Origin: Burhinus oedicnemus
Taxonomy: Eukaryota > Chordata > Aves > Charadriiformes > Burhinidae
NCBI GenBank assembly: GCA_008921705.1
Contig: VFFE01006856.1
Location: forward strand, 514,124 to 578,123
Direction of reading: 5' to 3'
Length of the DNA stretch: 64,000 bases
Shown: positions 61,801 through 64,000 of the stretch, piece by piece
Position numbering within the stretch: the first letter of the stretch is position 1
How the letters are laid out: each line of letters begins with the position of its first letter
Translations under genes and position numbers: made by a program
The notes under the pieces: model-generated
Told to the model about the DNA's origin: nothing
Seen by the model: the letters and a program-made list of their open reading frames with translations, nothing else
Database searches by the model: none

Positions 61801-63991
61801 TTCTATAAATAATTTCTAGGCAGTTCATCATTGTAGCTGATTAAGAGACAAGTTTAGAAAGGCAAAGAGGAAAAAAATGGAAGCTACTTGCTTTTCTTTT
61901 CATATGGCTCTCACAGTAACGCAGCTCAAATAAAGACAGCCTTTTTCTAGTAGGAGCTGGCTCATACCATCTCCTTCAGCAATGTTAAGACAATATTGCT
62001 TAACTGTTTTACTAAAAACGAAATGTTTCAAGGATTATCAAAACAGTGTTCAGCTGTTACGTAAGATAAAAAGTATATAGAGAGACTCAATTAAAAACAT
62101 ACAGCAGTGGAGTGCTCCTTCTTTTCATGGAGCCTTGCACTTCGACGTTCCTCAGAGTACGCGTGTTGCTTTAAGGCATTGAATACTTGATTTGACAGCT
62201 TTAAGTCCATCCCGATTCCATCTCCAACTTGGAATTCAGGTGCAAACTACAAGTAGAAATAATAGAAATTTAAACATTGTTGCTAGCAGACACCAAAAGC
62301 TGGCACAAGCAGAAATCTCTCATTCTGATTTGCATAAAACCTAGAGTAAATTAGGACCTATGCAAAATCCACTTTGTGTAATGTTGTCACTATGTTAAAA
62401 AACATATTGCTCTAAACTCAGAACAAAGTTCTGCCCAAATTGATGTGAGATTACCTAACATCCTGTCAAAATAGTACTTGCAGCATTTCCTTATTTGCAG
62501 AAGTTGTACCAGCTACATTAAAGAAAATGGAAAGCATCTACTATGCATAAACAGACTGAAAAGCTCTAAGTCAAACAATTGACTGAAAATAAGTTACTTG
62601 GCTCATCAGGCAAAATGAATTAAAAAAAAAAAAAAAAAAAAAGTAGGTTACGTGGTAGCTGTGCTTCTCAAAAACAGCCTTGGTGCTTTATTTGCCTGTG
62701 TACCAAACTAGCTGATAGTTTTGTTTTGCCGAAACAGTTCTGTGCAAATTCTTGAATCATGGTCATTAACAAACTATTATTAAACAAGAAACCCACACAA
62801 CTCAAACTGCCAATTTGAATAACTAATCCAGACACAGCCTTGCTTTCATCTGATTGGAAAAAAAACCAAAAAACAAAACAGCACCATATACAGTAGCACA
62901 GATGGACAAGCACTAGTTCTTTTGTTGAATTCCAGTTTTACACACAAAATAAGTTTTCACTTACATTTTCCATGCGAGCAGTATTCTTTCTTCCACATAC
63001 CACTTCGTCATGTTTAGTAGTAATATCTTTTCCTTTTCCTATAAAGCCCTTTCTCGGTGTTGTAGTAGGTTTATCTGCCAGCAGTGAGAAAAATAAATCT
63101 AACTTTACATCTAAACAAACATAACTAATGCTCATAAAGGTTCCACAATGCCCAGAAGAGTAACATATTTATTAAACAGAATAAGACACTTCAATTGTAT
63201 GATCTTAATACAGTCCTCTCTTACCCTAAACATGTTAGCTTCTTTTGCTATGTTGTGAGTTACTTCTCTGTCTTCTCTGGGGTGTCAGACACACTTTTGA
63301 CGCGTTAAAGATGGGAATATTCAATATCATGTGCAAATGTCCCTAGCCAAATGTAGATGACAGATATGTATATCCCACAATACTTTCCACATACAATAGT
63401 TATTTTACCAGATTCAGCCACCGAAGCCAATATACTGGCAGACAGAAACCAGAAGTTACCCACCCAACTTCCCGCAGAACACCTCCCAATTAGGTGACTC
63501 AATTTTACATACAACTGGTATGTCTCCTTACATTTGAAAAACCTGATTTAACTATGTCATACTCTTAGGTCTATTAACCGAAGAAATTGTATTGTTTAAA
63601 ACTGCCACATACCCGCTCTATAAGGATCATGACGGGTATCCTGCCAATCAACCTCATCCTCTGAGCTGTCACTGTCATAGGGATGCACCTTCCGATAATT
63701 TTCAAAGGATATGGAGACTTGAGAAACAAAACAAATAAACATGTCTGTGATTATCAGGGATTTGCTACTTCCTTGTAGCTCTGTCAACTTAAGCAGAGTG
63801 CCAAGAATATCTCCGAAGCAAAAATATTTCTTCTGATGAGGGTACCTTTGCTATCTCCATTGATCTTCTTCTCTTCACGCCGAAGCTGTGCGTCATATTC
63901 CCTGTCAAATTCCATCTGCAGCATCTGAGCTAGCATTAGGTCACTAGAAGTGTCAATATTTTCTCCTGTAATAAACGGTCCTTCAGCAACA
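55743..63991 (-). CDS. RIOK3: RIOK3, atypical serine/threonine kinase (3' 11 coding exons; 5' end beyond window)
   Basis: RIOK3 is a RIO-family atypical kinase linked in mammals to pre-40S ribosome maturation and to innate signalling. Eleven exons join in frame to 1360 nt, 452 full residues, matching human residues from about 61 to the end (519). Visible: the N-terminal acidic region ([12 protein letters not shown]), a basic segment ([16 protein letters not shown]), the RIO kinase domain with nucleotide loop [14 protein letters not shown], the lysine in [13 protein letters not shown], the catalytic HADLSEYN and the metal-binding LIDVSQSV, and the C-terminal DGDPPIYDE. The insert between the nucleotide loop and CAIK is about four residues shorter than in human. 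Catalytic residues are intact. The first ~60 codons, promoter and 5' UTR lie to the right of 64000. Confidence 0.95.
57408..57515 (-). CDS. RIOK3: RIOK3 exon, end of kinase domain
   Basis: 108 nt, phase 0: [20 protein letters not shown] and [16 protein letters not shown]. The acceptor is TGACTAG; donor GTATAG. Confidence 0.94.
57877..57966 (-). CDS. RIOK3: RIOK3 exon with metal-binding Asp
   Basis: 90 nt, phase 0: [20 protein letters not shown] and [10 protein letters not shown]. The Asp of LIDVSQ corresponds to the DFG Asp of ordinary kinases. Donor GTAGGA. Confidence 0.96.
58055..58135 (-). CDS. RIOK3: RIOK3 exon with catalytic loop
   Basis: 81 nt, phase 0: [20 protein letters not shown] and [15 protein letters not shown] is the RIO catalytic loop (catalytic Asp, metal-binding Asn). 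Donor GTGAGC. Confidence 0.96.
59075..59234 (-). CDS. RIOK3: RIOK3 exon, kinase domain
   Basis: 160 nt: [37 protein letters not shown] and [11 protein letters not shown]. Donor AAT|GTAAGA. Confidence 0.95.
59715..59900 (-). CDS. RIOK3: RIOK3 exon with kinase Lys; tandem acceptor
   Basis: 186 nt (189 if the alternative start at 59903 is used): [40 protein letters not shown]. Two AGs three bases apart (GAGAAG) give either an Asn or a Lys-Ser at the junction. Donor GTAAAG. Confidence 0.9.
61074..61201 (-). CDS. RIOK3: RIOK3 exon with nucleotide-binding loop
   Basis: 128 nt: [19 protein letters not shown] and [28 protein letters not shown] is the RIO nucleotide-binding loop. Donor GTAAGT. Confidence 0.96.
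62103..62246 (-). CDS. RIOK3: RIOK3 exon
   Basis: 144 nt, phase 0: [20 protein letters not shown] and [19 protein letters not shown]. Donor GTATGT. Confidence 0.95.
62965..63074 (-). CDS. RIOK3: RIOK3 exon
   Basis: 110 nt: [20 protein letters not shown] and [16 protein letters not shown]. Donor GTAAGT. Confidence 0.95.
63613..63717 (-). CDS. RIOK3: RIOK3 exon, acidic region
   Basis: 105 nt: [20 protein letters not shown] and [14 protein letters not shown], an acidic Ser-rich stretch of casein-kinase-2 type. Donor GTATGT. Confidence 0.94.
63846..63991 (-). CDS. RIOK3: RIOK3 exon, most 5' one in the window
   Basis: 146 nt: [20 protein letters not shown] and [20 protein letters not shown]. 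The acceptor ACATAG lies 9 bp from the window edge, so its pyrimidine tract is out of sight. Donor G|GTACCC, a weak match. Confidence 0.85.
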
Positions 63992-64000
63992 CTATGTAAA

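Overview
The window is nuclear DNA of a sauropsid, most likely a bird. It holds three vertebrate genes with classical GT-AG introns, compact gene bodies, CpG-island promoters and several CR1 non-LTR retrotransposon copies. CR1 elements are typical of birds and reptiles. No prokaryotic, organellar or viral genes were seen. Gene names rest on my recognition of the encoded proteins; no database search was run. Human comparisons are from memory.

Layout. 1-5240: intergenic, with one ancient MIR-like SINE (about 1480-1600) and one decayed CR1 fragment (about 4150-4640). 5260-5960: CpG island and start of NPC1. 5659-33314: NPC1 on the + strand, all 25 coding exons, 3864 coding nt (1287 residues), no frameshift or internal stop. 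33878-46109: RMC1 (C18orf8/Mic1) on the - strand, 18 coding exons for about the last 598 residues of a protein expected to have about 657. 46110-51826: the intron upstream of the first RMC1 exon I can find, filled by a head-to-head pair of CR1 elements, one of which carries a nested younger CR1. 51827-51846: an assembly gap of 20 N, followed by a GC-rich 96-bp tandem repeat that probably belongs to the RMC1 promoter. 52291-55742: spacer and RIOK3 3' flank. 55743-63991: RIOK3 on the - strand, 11 coding exons; the first ~60 codons lie beyond the right edge.

The order NPC1> <RMC1 <RIOK3 matches the human 18q11.2 neighbourhood. NPC1 and RMC1 are convergent: their stop codons are 563 bp apart and their predicted poly(A) signals cross, so the mature transcripts should overlap by several tens of bases. 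The two products are also linked by function. NPC1 exports cholesterol from late endosomes/lysosomes, and RMC1 is a subunit of the Mon1-Ccz1 Rab7 exchange-factor complex on which NPC1-dependent export depends. RIOK3 is an atypical RIO-family kinase.

I found no undescribed biological system. The points most worth a second look are the missing RMC1 N-terminus at the gap and tandem repeat, the overlapping convergent 3' ends, a candidate 30-nt in-frame microexon in RMC1, a NAGNAG tandem acceptor in RIOK3, the nested CR1 with a target-site duplication, a 30-bp perfect palindrome and the MIR relic.
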